Shown here piece by piece: positions 9,146-17,011 of a stretch of DNA of 64,000 nt. Origin of the DNA: Lachnospiraceae bacterium (GTDB taxonomy: Bacteria; Bacillota; Clostridia; Lachnospirales; Lachnospiraceae). The DNA is taken from positions 1-64,000 of the forward strand of contig JAAWEL010000024.1 of the NCBI GenBank assembly GCA_022794255.1, in the 5' to 3' direction. The notes under the pieces are model-generated. The model searched no databases, was not told the origin of the DNA, and was given only the letters and a program-made list of their open reading frames with translations. A program made the translations under genes and the position numbers. Every line of letters begins with the position of its first letter. The stretch's first letter is position 1.

Positions 9146-9814
9146 TCACTTATCCTTAGTCAAAAAACACGGACTGTGCTTCACACTCAGTGCCACACCA
9201 TCGCCGATAGGCACAATGCTGGTCTCTAACAGGGAGCTGTGCTTTAGCTGGTAGAGATACTCCCGCATCCGCCCATGGATGGTCCGGTCACGCCGTTTTA
9301 CGGCAAAACGGGATTCCAGTACATCCCCCTCCTGAAATACATTGTCAGAAAAGAGCACTCCGCCTTCTTCCATCAGTTCCAAAATCCGGGGAAGCCAGTG
9401 AAGATATTGTCCCTTGGCTGCATCCATAAAAATAAAATCATAAGGGCCGGAAAGCAGCTCAAGCACCTTCCCGGCATCTCCCTCAATCAAAGTAATCCTC
9501 TCAGAAAGCCCCGCCTGATAAAAATGCTCCCGGGCCTTTCTGGTCCGGGGAGCATAATTCTCAATCGTGGTAATAACTCCATCCCCAGGCATTGCCTGGG
9601 CCATCAAAAGGGCGGAATATCCCACCGCTGTCCCCACCTCCAAAACTCTTCTAGGACAGGTAATGGCAACCATTGTCTTTAAAAATGCGCCTGTCTCAGG
9701 ACGGATCACAGGAACATGGTCCTGACGGGCCTCTCTCTCGATCTGGTCACACAGTTCTCCATGTCCTGGCTCTAAAGACAAAATATAATCCGCGATTCTG
9801 CTCTCCCGGGTCAT
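9146..9814 (-). CDS. trmR: tRNA 5-hydroxyuridine methyltransferase (YrrM/TrmR-like O-methyltransferase)
   Basis: A 222-residue SAM-dependent O-methyltransferase of the class III catechol-like fold. SAM motif I is VLEVGTAVGYSALLMAQA, and the metal/acidic motif is YDFIFMDAAKGQY. In Bacillus subtilis the homologous YrrM sits in the same gene order and methylates ho5U34 of tRNA to mo5U. Here it directly precedes the U32 gene. Its ATG overlaps the stop of the MltG-like gene (ATGA), indicating translational coupling. A small-molecule O-methyltransferase cannot be excluded from sequence alone. Confidence 0.85.
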   Translation of the reverse strand: MTRESRIADYILSLEPGHGELCDQIEREARQDHVPVIRPETGAFLKTMVAITCPRRVLEVGTAVGYSALLMAQAMPGDGVITTIENYAPRTRKAREHFYQAGLSERITLIEGDAGKVLELLSGPYDFIFMDAAKGQYLHWLPRILELMEEGGVLFSDNVFQEGDVLESRFAVKRRDRTIHGRMREYLYQLKHSSLLETSIVPIGDGVALSVKHSPCFLTKDK

Positions 9815-10332
9815 GGCAGATCCTCTCCATCCTGATTGTCAAAGACTTCTTCCTCCATGTCATCCGACAGACCTGTGTCCATCTCCTCTGTCTGGCCGGA
9901 ACCAGGCTCTCTTCCTTCCTCTGATATATCTGACAAGGCCTCTTTCTTGTCTCCGGTTTCCGGCTTCACATTGAGAATCTGTAAAATTTCCTTGGAGGTC
10001 ATGGCTGTACCCAGATCATAAGTGCCAGGATAAGCCTCATAATCGTAAAACCACATCTGAATCCGCACTGCATACTCATTGCGAATCAGACCTGTGTCCT
10101 TTAAAAGCCTGGCTGTCTCTGATGGCTTTTGTCCCTCGGGAATCGTTACGGAATACATGATCCCCGGCGCCGGCTCCATGGAGGTTGCATAAAACACTTC
10201 ATGGCCAAAGGCATATCCCCGGGTCATACCTTCCACCAGCAAGAGAATCACCAGGGCATATATGATCAGCTTGCCGGAAATCCCTATAATGGTTCCTGTT
10301 ATGGCATTGATCTCCTTTGTCATCTGGCTCAT
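9811..10332 (-). CDS. MltG-like protein lacking the catalytic domain
   Basis: A 173-residue protein with a single N-terminal membrane segment (about residues 19-36). A short LysM-like region follows with the MltG signature SVTIPEGQKPSETARLLKDT and YPGTYDLGTAMTSKEILQIL, and the tail is very acidic (about residues 130-173). The family's muramidase-like catalytic domain, with its glutamate, is missing. In Bacillus the gene at this position (yrrL) is full-length MltG. The product may therefore be a regulatory or scaffold relic rather than a transglycosylase. It overlaps trmR and is 16 bases downstream of RNase J. Confidence 0.8.
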   Translation of the reverse strand: MSQMTKEINAITGTIIGISGKLIIYALVILLLVEGMTRGYAFGHEVFYATSMEPAPGIMYSVTIPEGQKPSETARLLKDTGLIRNEYAVRIQMWFYDYEAYPGTYDLGTAMTSKEILQILNVKPETGDKKEALSDISEEGREPGSGQTEEMDTGLSDDMEEEVFDNQDGEDLP

Positions 10333-10348
10333 AATACGTCCACCGCCT

Positions 10349-12220
10349 TTACTCCACTTCCATGATAATCGGCAGAATCATGGGATTGCGTTTCATCCGT
10401 TTCCACAAAAAATCACTTAAGCTGTCCCGGATAATGTTCTTCATCTTTCCCCAGTCAGTCAGATGACGGTCCAGACAGTCCATAACTGCTTCATCCACCA
10501 CCCTCTTGGCCTCGTCAAGAAGATCCTCCGACTCCCGCACATACACAAAACCCCGGGACACAATATCCGGCCCGGCCAAAAGCTGATTGCTGTACTTTTC
10601 CAGGGTCAAAACCACGATAATAATACCGTTCTGAGCCAGGTTCTGCCGGTCCCGCAGAACAATGTTTCCCACATCGCCCACGCCCAGTCCGTCCACCAGG
10701 ATCCCTCCTGCCGGAACATGTCCGTTGATCCTGCAGGAATCCGGACTGATTTCCACCACATCCCCGGAAGACATAAGAAGAATGTTCTCTTTGGGAATCC
10801 CCATGGATTGAGCGATCCCCCGATTAGCCACCAGATGACGATATTCTCCGTGAACCGGCAGGGCAAACTTAGGATGAAGAAGGGCATACATAAGCTTGAT
10901 CTCCTCCTGGCAGGCATGCCCTGATACATGAGTGTCCTGAAATATCACTTCCGCTCCCTTCTGGGACAGCTCATTGATCACCTTGGACACTGCCTTTTCA
11001 TTGCCGGGAATCGGAGTGGAGCTAAATATTACCACATCATTGGGCTTTATGGAAACCTTCCGGTGAAGGTTGGATGCCATGCGGGACAAGGCAGCCATCG
11101 ATTCCCCCTGACTTCCGGTTGTGATGAGAACCGTCTGCTCATCTGTATAATTTTTCAGCTGTTCAATATCAATCAAAGTCCCGTCCGGTATATTGATATA
11201 TCCCAGTTCACTGGCCGTTCCGATAACATTGACCATACTACGGCCTTCCACCACAACCTTTCTACCATAGCGGTAAGCCGAATTGATGATCTGCTGAACC
11301 CGGTCCACATTAGAAGCAAAGGTTGCCACAATGATTCGGTTGGCCCTATGCTCTGCAAAGATCGCATCAAAAGTCTTGCCCACCGTCCGCTCCGAAGCCG
11401 TAAATCCGGCGCGGATAGCGTTGGTGGAATCACTCATTAAAGCCAGCACACCCTTTCTCCCCAGCTCCGCAAATCGCTGCAAGTCTGCTGCATCTCCAAA
11501 TACCGGTGTATAATCAATCTTAAAGTCTCCTGTATGAACAATAATGCCTGCAGGAGTGAAGATCGCCAGCGCAGCTGCATCGGCAATGCTGTGGTTTGTC
11601 TTGATAAATTCCACCCGGAAACAGCCCAAATTGATGGACTGGCCATGGCGAACCACCTTTCTTTTGGTGGATTTCATCAAATTATGTTCCTTTAATTTAT
11701 TTTCGATCAGTCCGATGGTTAGTTTGGTGCCGTAAACCGGCACATTGATCTTCTGTAAAATGTAAGGTAAAGCCCCAATATGATCCTCATGTCCGTGGGT
11801 GATCACAAATCCTTTGACCTTGTCCAGATTCTGCTCTAAATAAGTGACATCCGGAATCACCAGATCAATCCCCAGCATATCATCTGTGGGGAAAGACAAC
11901 CCGCAGTCAACCACCAGAATACTGTCCTCATATTCAAAAGCCGTAATATTCATTCCAATCTGCTCTAAACCGCCCAGGGGAATGATTTTCACTTTTGGCT
12001 GGCTTTCGCCTGCCTGTCTTTTGTCTCCCTTTTTCTTTTCTGTCTGCTCTCTTCTTGTGTCCCGGGACTCCGCTGATTCCTTTGTGTCCTTCTGCTCTCT
12101 GGATTCTCTAAGCTCTCTTGTATCCTTATGATCTCTCAACTCTCTATGACTTTTCCCATTTCTCTGGTTTTTCCCATTCTGTCCCTGATTCTTCCCATCC
12201 TTCTGATTTTCTGTCCTCAA
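10349..12220 (-). CDS. rnj: Ribonuclease J
   Basis: Metallo-beta-lactamase/beta-CASP RNase, with 5'-3' exo- and endonuclease activity in mRNA turnover and rRNA maturation. The zinc motif is ITHGHEDHIGALPYIL, and the beta-CASP region includes MSDSTNAIRAGFT and TGSQGESMAALSRM. The first 75 or so residues are an unusual low-complexity, highly charged extension (K, R, E, D and Q) with RELR/KDT-type imperfect repeats; the conserved core begins at VKIIPLGGLEQIGMN. The start is a TTG at 12220 with GGAGG seven bases upstream. Total 623 residues, longer than typical RNase J (about 555) by the extension. Confidence 0.95.
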   Translation of the reverse strand: MRTENQKDGKNQGQNGKNQRNGKSHRELRDHKDTRELRESREQKDTKESAESRDTRREQTEKKKGDKRQAGESQPKVKIIPLGGLEQIGMNITAFEYEDSILVVDCGLSFPTDDMLGIDLVIPDVTYLEQNLDKVKGFVITHGHEDHIGALPYILQKINVPVYGTKLTIGLIENKLKEHNLMKSTKRKVVRHGQSINLGCFRVEFIKTNHSIADAAALAIFTPAGIIVHTGDFKIDYTPVFGDAADLQRFAELGRKGVLALMSDSTNAIRAGFTASERTVGKTFDAIFAEHRANRIIVATFASNVDRVQQIINSAYRYGRKVVVEGRSMVNVIGTASELGYINIPDGTLIDIEQLKNYTDEQTVLITTGSQGESMAALSRMASNLHRKVSIKPNDVVIFSSTPIPGNEKAVSKVINELSQKGAEVIFQDTHVSGHACQEEIKLMYALLHPKFALPVHGEYRHLVANRGIAQSMGIPKENILLMSSGDVVEISPDSCRINGHVPAGGILVDGLGVGDVGNIVLRDRQNLAQNGIIIVVLTLEKYSNQLLAGPDIVSRGFVYVRESEDLLDEAKRVVDEAVMDCLDRHLTDWGKMKNIIRDSLSDFLWKRMKRNPMILPIIMEVE

Positions 12221-12276
12221 TTGAATTCCTCCATATTTTACTGTTGCTCCTGTTCTTATCCGGACGATTTTTCCAG

Positions 12277-12741
12277 TCAGTATTCTGGTGTACTTAACCG
12301 AAACCTTTCACTACATTCCCTGCAGTAACCTATTAGCTTGACCGCATGATCTGTCACCTTAAATCCTTCTGTGTCATACAATGCCTGTTCCAGAGGCTCC
12401 AAAAGATCCCCCTCAAAAGAAATAACTCTGCCGCATTTTATGCATATGGCATGATGGTGGCGGTGGCGGCTGTCCTTTTGTTCCTGTCCCAGCTCATACC
12501 GGACAAATCCGTCATCAAAGCTTACCCTGTCAATCACGTTCAAATCCACCAAAACCTGAAGAGTGCGGTAGATTGTAGCCAGACCGATCTCAGGATATTT
12601 GTCTCTTGCCAGCTCATAGAGCTCCTCTGCTGTCAAGTGCTCCCCCGGATGATCTGCAATCGTCTCCAACACTAACAGGCGCTGGTTTGTAACCTTCAGC
12701 CCGCGCCCCCGCAATATTTCTTTAAACCGTTCCTGCTCCAT
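12277..12741 (-). CDS. Fur-family metal-responsive repressor
   Basis: A 154-residue Fur-family regulator. It has an N-terminal winged helix (KVTNQRLLVLETI, GLATIYRTLQVLVDLNVIDR), then a histidine-rich metal site (HRHHHAICIKCG) and the structural zinc pairs CIKC and CREC. Fur, PerR and Zur are not separated by the residues I can judge, so no gene symbol is given. It lies inside the ireB-ruvX-DUF1292-RNase J block, 38 bases from DUF1292 and 56 bases from RNase J. Confidence 0.93.
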   Translation of the reverse strand: MEQERFKEILRGRGLKVTNQRLLVLETIADHPGEHLTAEELYELARDKYPEIGLATIYRTLQVLVDLNVIDRVSFDDGFVRYELGQEQKDSRHRHHHAICIKCGRVISFEGDLLEPLEQALYDTEGFKVTDHAVKLIGYCRECSERFRLSTPEY

Positions 12742-12779
12742 ACTTTTTTCATCTCCAGAGTCAGGCCTTTCATGCCTGC

Positions 12780-13052
12780 CTACTTTCTCAGCTCCACGTC
12801 CATGTCCTCTAAAAGCTCCGTGAAAATCCGGTAGAGATAATCCAGCTCATCGTCATTCTCCACAAACTCATAGACTGCCTCATTGTCTGAGGAACCAGAC
12901 ACATCCTTAAGTACATAACACTCCCCGTCCTCATCCTCATTGGAATCCGTCACCATCAGGTAATTCATTCCGTTAATCCGGGTCTCCTCAAGCACATAGA
13001 AATCCACTGCCTCCCCACTGTCAGTGTGCAGTGTAATCTTTTCTTCCTGCAT
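12780..13052 (-). CDS. DUF1292 protein (YrzB-like)
   Basis: A 90-residue, strongly acidic protein of the DUF1292 family (Bacillus YrzB). It contains [20 protein letters not shown] and [20 protein letters not shown]. Function is unknown. The conserved position directly after ruvX suggests a link to that gene. The start at 13052 lies inside the 3' end of ruvX (32-base overlap, different frame), with AGGAG upstream, so translation is probably coupled. Confidence 0.88.
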   Translation of the reverse strand: MQEEKITLHTDSGEAVDFYVLEETRINGMNYLMVTDSNEDEDGECYVLKDVSGSSDNEAVYEFVENDDELDYLYRIFTELLEDMDVELRK

Positions 13053-13482
13053 CTTTTTGCTTCTCCTGTACGAAGTCCAGATAAGACCTGAGAATCAGGA
13101 TCGCTGCCACCTTATCGATCACGCTCTTTCTACTCTCTCTGGGCACTCCGCTTTCTATTAAAATATCATTGGCCTCCATAGTTGTCAGACGCTCATCCCA
13201 CAAAATCACAGGCAAACCTACACGGCGCACCAGAATATCCCGAAATTCCTCTGTTTTTTTTGCCCGCTCTCCAATCGAATCATCCATATTCTTAGGATAC
13301 CCCAAAACGATGGTTTCAATCTGATATTTTTCTGTCAGCTCTTCAATCCGGGCCAAAGTTCTCCGCATCTTATTCTCATCTTTGCGGAAAATGGTCTCTA
13401 CTCCCTGGGCAGTAACTCCCAGAGAATCACTGACTGCCACTCCCACAGTCTTGGAACCATAATCAAGTCCCAATATTCTCAT
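13021..13482 (-). CDS. ruvX: Putative pre-16S rRNA nuclease RuvX/YqgF
   Basis: RNase H-fold protein of the YqgF family, implicated in 5' maturation of 16S rRNA. It shows [20 protein letters not shown] at the N terminus, [19 protein letters not shown] in the middle, and [11 protein letters not shown] and DKVAAILIL with the acidic catalytic residues. I place the start at the ATG at 13482, matching the family; a TTG two codons upstream (13488) is possible. At 153 residues it has normal length. It sits 101 bases after ireB, beyond a hairpin that should reduce read-through. Confidence 0.93.
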   Translation of the reverse strand: MRILGLDYGSKTVGVAVSDSLGVTAQGVETIFRKDENKMRRTLARIEELTEKYQIETIVLGYPKNMDDSIGERAKKTEEFRDILVRRVGLPVILWDERLTTMEANDILIESGVPRESRKSVIDKVAAILILRSYLDFVQEKQKDAGRKDYTAH

Positions 13483-13509
13483 GTGCAAACCAGTCCTTTC
13501 CTGCGCCCG

Positions 13510-13549
13510 AAAAGACTGTCAGCCCGCAAATCCGGCCAGGCTGACAGTC
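13510..13549 (-). terminator. Terminator-like hairpin between ireB and ruvX
   Basis: An 11-base-pair perfect stem, GACTGTCAGCC (13514-13524) with GGCTGACAGTC (13539-13549), followed on the minus strand by TTTT. It lies after ireB. Because no clear promoter follows, it may act as an attenuator that lowers expression of the downstream genes rather than a full stop. Confidence 0.75.
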
Positions 13550-13583
13550 TCCCTTATCTTTTGGCTCCAACAACAAAAAACTG

Positions 13584-13850
13584 CTACTGCTCCTCTAATC
13601 TTGCATGAATATACACAGACATCAGTTCTTCCAGAATCTCATCCCGCTCCACCTTCATAATCAGGCTTCTTGCGCTTTTGTGACTGGTAATATAGGTCGG
13701 ATCTCCGGATATAAGATACCCCACGAGCTGATTGACCGGATTGTATCCTTTCTCTGTAAGAGCCACATACACCTGCTCTAAAACCTGGCTGACATCCATT
13801 TTATTCTCCTGTACTGCCTTAAAAAATTGTGTATTATGAATTTCGCCCAT
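13584..13850 (-). CDS. ireB: IreB family regulatory phosphoprotein
   Basis: An 88-residue protein of the IreB/DUF965 family, starting MGEIHNTQFFKAVQEN. In Enterococcus, IreB is phosphorylated on N-terminal threonines by the PASTA kinase IreK and dampens cephalosporin resistance. Threonine 7 is present here; the second threonine is not. The typical core GYNPVNQLVGYLISGDPTYI is intact. It heads the long block leading to RNase J and the tRNA-modification genes and has its own promoter. Confidence 0.93.
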   Translation of the reverse strand: MGEIHNTQFFKAVQENKMDVSQVLEQVYVALTEKGYNPVNQLVGYLISGDPTYITSHKSARSLIMKVERDEILEELMSVYIHARLEEQ

Positions 13851-13879
13851 GTTTTCACGTCCTTTAACTATTCCCCTCT

Positions 13880-13908
13880 ATTCTATACCACTTTGTCCGA
13901 TTCGGCAA
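13880..13908 (-). promoter_or_regulatory. Sigma-A-type promoter for the ireB block
   Basis: Minus-strand TTGCCG (13908-13903), 17-base spacer, TAGAAT (13885-13880), about 30 bases before the ireB start. Confidence 0.65.
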
Positions 13909-13944
13909 GGAAAATATTTCTTAAGATATTGAGGAGATTCACTA

Positions 13945-15267
13945 TCACAGCAGGATTTCCTCTGTCAGCATTTGCTTTGGTACAACCTGAACTATGGTAT
14001 TTGACTGACAGACTGAGGAAAACGTTTCTGTCAAAACTGCCACCTTCACATATTCTTCTGTATGGCCTATCATATATCTTCTGCCCCGGATCTCTGTCTC
14101 CTCCTCCAAAAGCACCTGTTTGCTTTTCCCTGTAAAACTCTGACGGTATTCCACGGACATTCTTTTTTCCAGCTCCAAAAGCTCCTCGCTGCGCTGTGTC
14201 TTTACAGATTCCGGAATCTGATTCGGCATGGATGCAGCGCGGGTACCAGAGCGGAGAGAGTATTTAAAAATATGCATTTCATAAAAATGAATCCGTTCTA
14301 AGAATGCCTTCGTCTGTGCAAATTCCGTCTCAGTCTCCCCGGGAAAGCCCACAATCACATCCGTAGTGATAGCTGGATTGTCAAAAAAACTTCTGAGTAT
14401 CTGACAGCGCCTTTCATATTCTTTTGATGTATAATGACGGTTCATCCGCTTTAAGGTCTCGTCACATCCGCTTTGCAGGGACAGATGAAAATGAGGGCAA
14501 AGTTTTGGAAGCCCAGCCAGGATATTGGCAAATTCCTCCGTGACAATCCCTGGCTCTAAGGAGCCTAAACGGATACGACTGATTCCCTCAATCGAATGAA
14601 GCCTTCTGATAAGCTCCGACAAGCGGATCCGTTCCTCCTCAGGAAAATCAACCCCATAAGAGCTTAGATGGATTCCTGTCAACACAATCTCCTTGTATCC
14701 CGCCAGGGCTAAGGTTTTCACCTCCTGCTCCACATCCTTTGGCCTGCGGCTGCGGACTCTCCCCCGTGTATACGGGATGATGCAGTAGCTGCAAAACTGA
14801 TTGCATCCGTCCTGAACCTTGATAAAGGCCCTGGTATTGCCGGATGTGCCGCCAATATGCAATGGCTCATACTCCCGTGTACTGCCAATGTCAATCAAGT
14901 ACTCCCCTGTTCCTCTTTCTCTCTGGTAAAAATACTCTTCCAAAACAGAGACCAGATCCTTCTTTTTATTGTTTCCAATAATCAAATCCACAGACAAATC
15001 CTTTTTCAGCTCACTTACCGCCGCCTGGGCATAGCACCCAGCCGCCACCACCACGGCCCCGGGATTCTTCTTTTTCGCCCGGTGCAGCATTTGCCGGGAT
15101 TTCCGGTCCGCTATATTTGTCACGGAACATGTATTGATAATGTATACGTCTGCCTGCTCTGTAAAAGGCACAATCTCATATCCTGCCTCCTCCAAAAGCT
15201 GCTGCATGGCATCGCTTTCATAGGCATTCACCTTGCATCCCAGATTGTGAAGCGCGGCTTTTTTCAT
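13945..15267 (-). CDS. mtaB: tRNA t6A37 methylthiotransferase MtaB
   Basis: Radical-SAM enzyme that adds a methylthio group to t6A37 of tRNA. The N-terminal MTTase domain shows LGCKVNAYESDAMQ, with cluster cysteines also at INTCSVTN and AAGCYAQAA. The radical-SAM motif is DGCNQFCSYCIIPYTRG. A C-terminal TRAM domain closes the 440-residue protein. The start at 15267 has AGGAGG six bases upstream. The gene ends before the ireB promoter and is divergent from the HPr-like gene. Confidence 0.95.
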   Translation of the reverse strand: MKKAALHNLGCKVNAYESDAMQQLLEEAGYEIVPFTEQADVYIINTCSVTNIADRKSRQMLHRAKKKNPGAVVVAAGCYAQAAVSELKKDLSVDLIIGNNKKKDLVSVLEEYFYQRERGTGEYLIDIGSTREYEPLHIGGTSGNTRAFIKVQDGCNQFCSYCIIPYTRGRVRSRRPKDVEQEVKTLALAGYKEIVLTGIHLSSYGVDFPEEERIRLSELIRRLHSIEGISRIRLGSLEPGIVTEEFANILAGLPKLCPHFHLSLQSGCDETLKRMNRHYTSKEYERRCQILRSFFDNPAITTDVIVGFPGETETEFAQTKAFLERIHFYEMHIFKYSLRSGTRAASMPNQIPESVKTQRSEELLELEKRMSVEYRQSFTGKSKQVLLEEETEIRGRRYMIGHTEEYVKVAVLTETFSSVCQSNTIVQVVPKQMLTEEILL

Positions 15268-15352
15268 GTGGATCCTCCTGGTAAATTTCTATATTTCGTC
15301 TGCCGGTAAAAGGCAGCGCTTTTTTGAAACAATTTTTCTTATAAACTTTCTA

Positions 15353-15381
15353 TTGACTTTTCTTCCATATCTGGGTAGTAT
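15353..15381 (+). promoter_or_regulatory. Sigma-A-type promoter for the HPr-like gene
   Basis: TTGACT (15353-15358), 17-base spacer, TAGTAT (15376-15381), followed by a leader of about 70 bases that contains a small GGGGA...TCCCC hairpin. Confidence 0.6.
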
Positions 15382-15455
15382 TGTTATAAGGCAGAGAGGG
15401 GAAGGACATCCCCATGCTACCATAAAATGAAAATGACCATTAAGGAGGTTTGTAC

Positions 15456-15689
15456 ATGAAGACAGTCCGTATTTCGCTCAATTCTATTGATAAAGTAAAG
15501 TCATTTGTAAATGATCTGACCAAATATGATGTGGATTTTGACCTGGTATCCGGCCGATATGTGATCGATGCCAAGTCTATTATGGGCATCTTTAGTCTGG
15601 ATCTATCCAAGCCCATTGACCTCAATATCCATGCCGAGGCTGGTATTGATGAGATTTTGGATACGCTGGCTCCCTACATCATTCAGTAG
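15456..15689 (+). CDS. HPr-like protein without the phosphorylatable histidine (Crh-like)
   Basis: A 77-residue HPr fold. The regulatory region KSIMGIFSLDLSK matches the Ser46 site of HPr (here Ser41), and the rest of the fold aligns. The active-site region that should read GIHARPA instead reads NSIDKVKSF, with no histidine. It therefore cannot carry phosphate in the sugar phosphotransferase relay in the usual way. Like Bacillus Crh it could still be a target of HPr kinase and a CcpA partner; that is inference. The start at 15456 has AAGGAGG seven bases upstream. It is a monocistronic gene with a terminator. Confidence 0.85.
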   Translation: MKTVRISLNSIDKVKSFVNDLTKYDVDFDLVSGRYVIDAKSIMGIFSLDLSKPIDLNIHAEAGIDEILDTLAPYIIQ

Positions 15690-15703
15690 AAGATGAAGGA
15701 CAT

Positions 15704-15737
15704 AAGACGCTTCCGCTTTTCCGGAAGCGTCTTTTTT
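15704..15737 (+). terminator. Terminator of the HPr-like gene
   Basis: Stem AAGACGCTTCCG / CGGAAGCGTCTT with a short T-rich loop, followed by T residues. It lies 15 bases after the stop at 15689. The opposite strand has only a short T run, so it acts mainly on the plus strand. Confidence 0.9.
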
Positions 15738-15757
15738 GTGCTCCATAACGCACCGTT

Positions 15758-16939
15758 TTAATCACACCATATCATCTCTGCTGTGTTGATGGCTGACTCC
15801 ATCATTTCTTCGATTTTCTCGGTCAGATACTCTTCTGATTTGCGGATCCGCTCCAGATTCGGTTTGATCACCGGATGCTTTGCCACAAAGATGGTACAGC
15901 AGTCCTCATATGGCTGTATAGAGGTCTCAAAGGTTCCTATTTTCTGGGAAACCTCCACAATCTCCTGCTTATCAAAGCCGATTAAAGGCCGGAATACTGG
16001 CATAGAAGAGACTTCATTCGTGGCGGCAAGAGATTGAACCGTCTGGGAAGCCACCTGCCCTATGCTCTCCCCGGTAATGAGCGCTAAACCATCGGTTTTG
16101 CAGGCAATCCTCTGGGCGATCCGCATCATATACCGCCGCATGATGATCGTCAGCTCCTCATGGGGACATTTATCATAGATATAAAGCTGAATATCCGTAA
16201 AATTCACCACATGGAGAGGAATCGGCCCGGAATACCTGGCCACCTGCTTTGCCAGATCCACCACTTTCTGCTTCGCCCTCTCGCTGGTATAGGGCGGTGC
16301 GTGAAAGTACACTGCATCAATCTTAACCCCCCTCTTGGCAATCATGTATCCTGCCACCGGACTGTCAATTCCTCCTGACAGAAGAAGCATTGCTTTTCCA
16401 TTGGTTCCCACAGGCATCCCGCCAGGGCCGGGAATCATCAGGGAATAGATATTGACCACCTTGCGTATCTCCACTCGAAGCAGCACATCTGGCTTATGAA
16501 CATCCACCTTTGTCTCCGGAAACGCTTTTAAAATCACCTCTCCCAGATCCCGATTCATCTGTTCTGAGTGAATGGGATACTGCTTGTCCGCTCTCCGGCT
16601 CTCCACCTTAAAGGTAAAGTGTTTCTCCGGGTACACCTCATCCACATAATTTGTCACTGTCTCCTTCAAATGCTCAAAATCCTTATCCTCAATCTGAAGC
16701 ATTGGACAGATCCATGCAATCCCAAACACATGCTGCAGGGCAAATATCACCTCGTCATAATCATACTCACTCATTGCCTGAACATAGATCCGGCCCGATT
16801 CCTTGGAGGCCAGAAAGGCGCCCTCCACCTTTTTTAAAGCATTTTTAATCTGATGAATCAGAGCGTCCTCAAACAGATAGCGATTTTTTCCCTTCGTTCC
16901 GATCTCCGCATACTTTATTAAAAATGACTGATATACCAT
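15758..16939 (-). CDS. thiI: tRNA 4-thiouridine synthase ThiI, no rhodanese domain
   Basis: Adenylates tRNA U8 for sulfur insertion and can feed sulfur to thiamine synthesis. It has an N-terminal ferredoxin-like/THUMP region (VYQSFLIKYAEIGTKGKNRY) and the PP-loop ATPase motif LLLSGGIDSPVAGYM. The C-terminal rhodanese domain of the E. coli enzyme is absent, as in Bacillus, where a dedicated cysteine desulfurase supplies the sulfur. The nifS-type gene directly upstream fits that. I chose the ATG at 16939 (GGAGG eight bases upstream) over 16978. Confidence 0.94.
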   Translation of the reverse strand: MVYQSFLIKYAEIGTKGKNRYLFEDALIHQIKNALKKVEGAFLASKESGRIYVQAMSEYDYDEVIFALQHVFGIAWICPMLQIEDKDFEHLKETVTNYVDEVYPEKHFTFKVESRRADKQYPIHSEQMNRDLGEVILKAFPETKVDVHKPDVLLRVEIRKVVNIYSLMIPGPGGMPVGTNGKAMLLLSGGIDSPVAGYMIAKRGVKIDAVYFHAPPYTSERAKQKVVDLAKQVARYSGPIPLHVVNFTDIQLYIYDKCPHEELTIIMRRYMMRIAQRIACKTDGLALITGESIGQVASQTVQSLAATNEVSSMPVFRPLIGFDKQEIVEVSQKIGTFETSIQPYEDCCTIFVAKHPVIKPNLERIRKSEEYLTEKIEEMMESAINTAEMIWCD

Positions 16940-17011
16940 ATATTTATCCTCCGATTTTTTTCCAAAAGCCCTGGCCATCCTTCTTTTTCTTTCCTTCTGT
17001 CCTAAGCCACG

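Noticed and set aside
15299-15327. Plus-strand terminator CTGCC-GGCAG followed by T6
   Set aside because: No plus-strand gene lies upstream, and the stem is only about five pairs; it lies in the mtaB/HPr-like intergenic region and is probably incidental.
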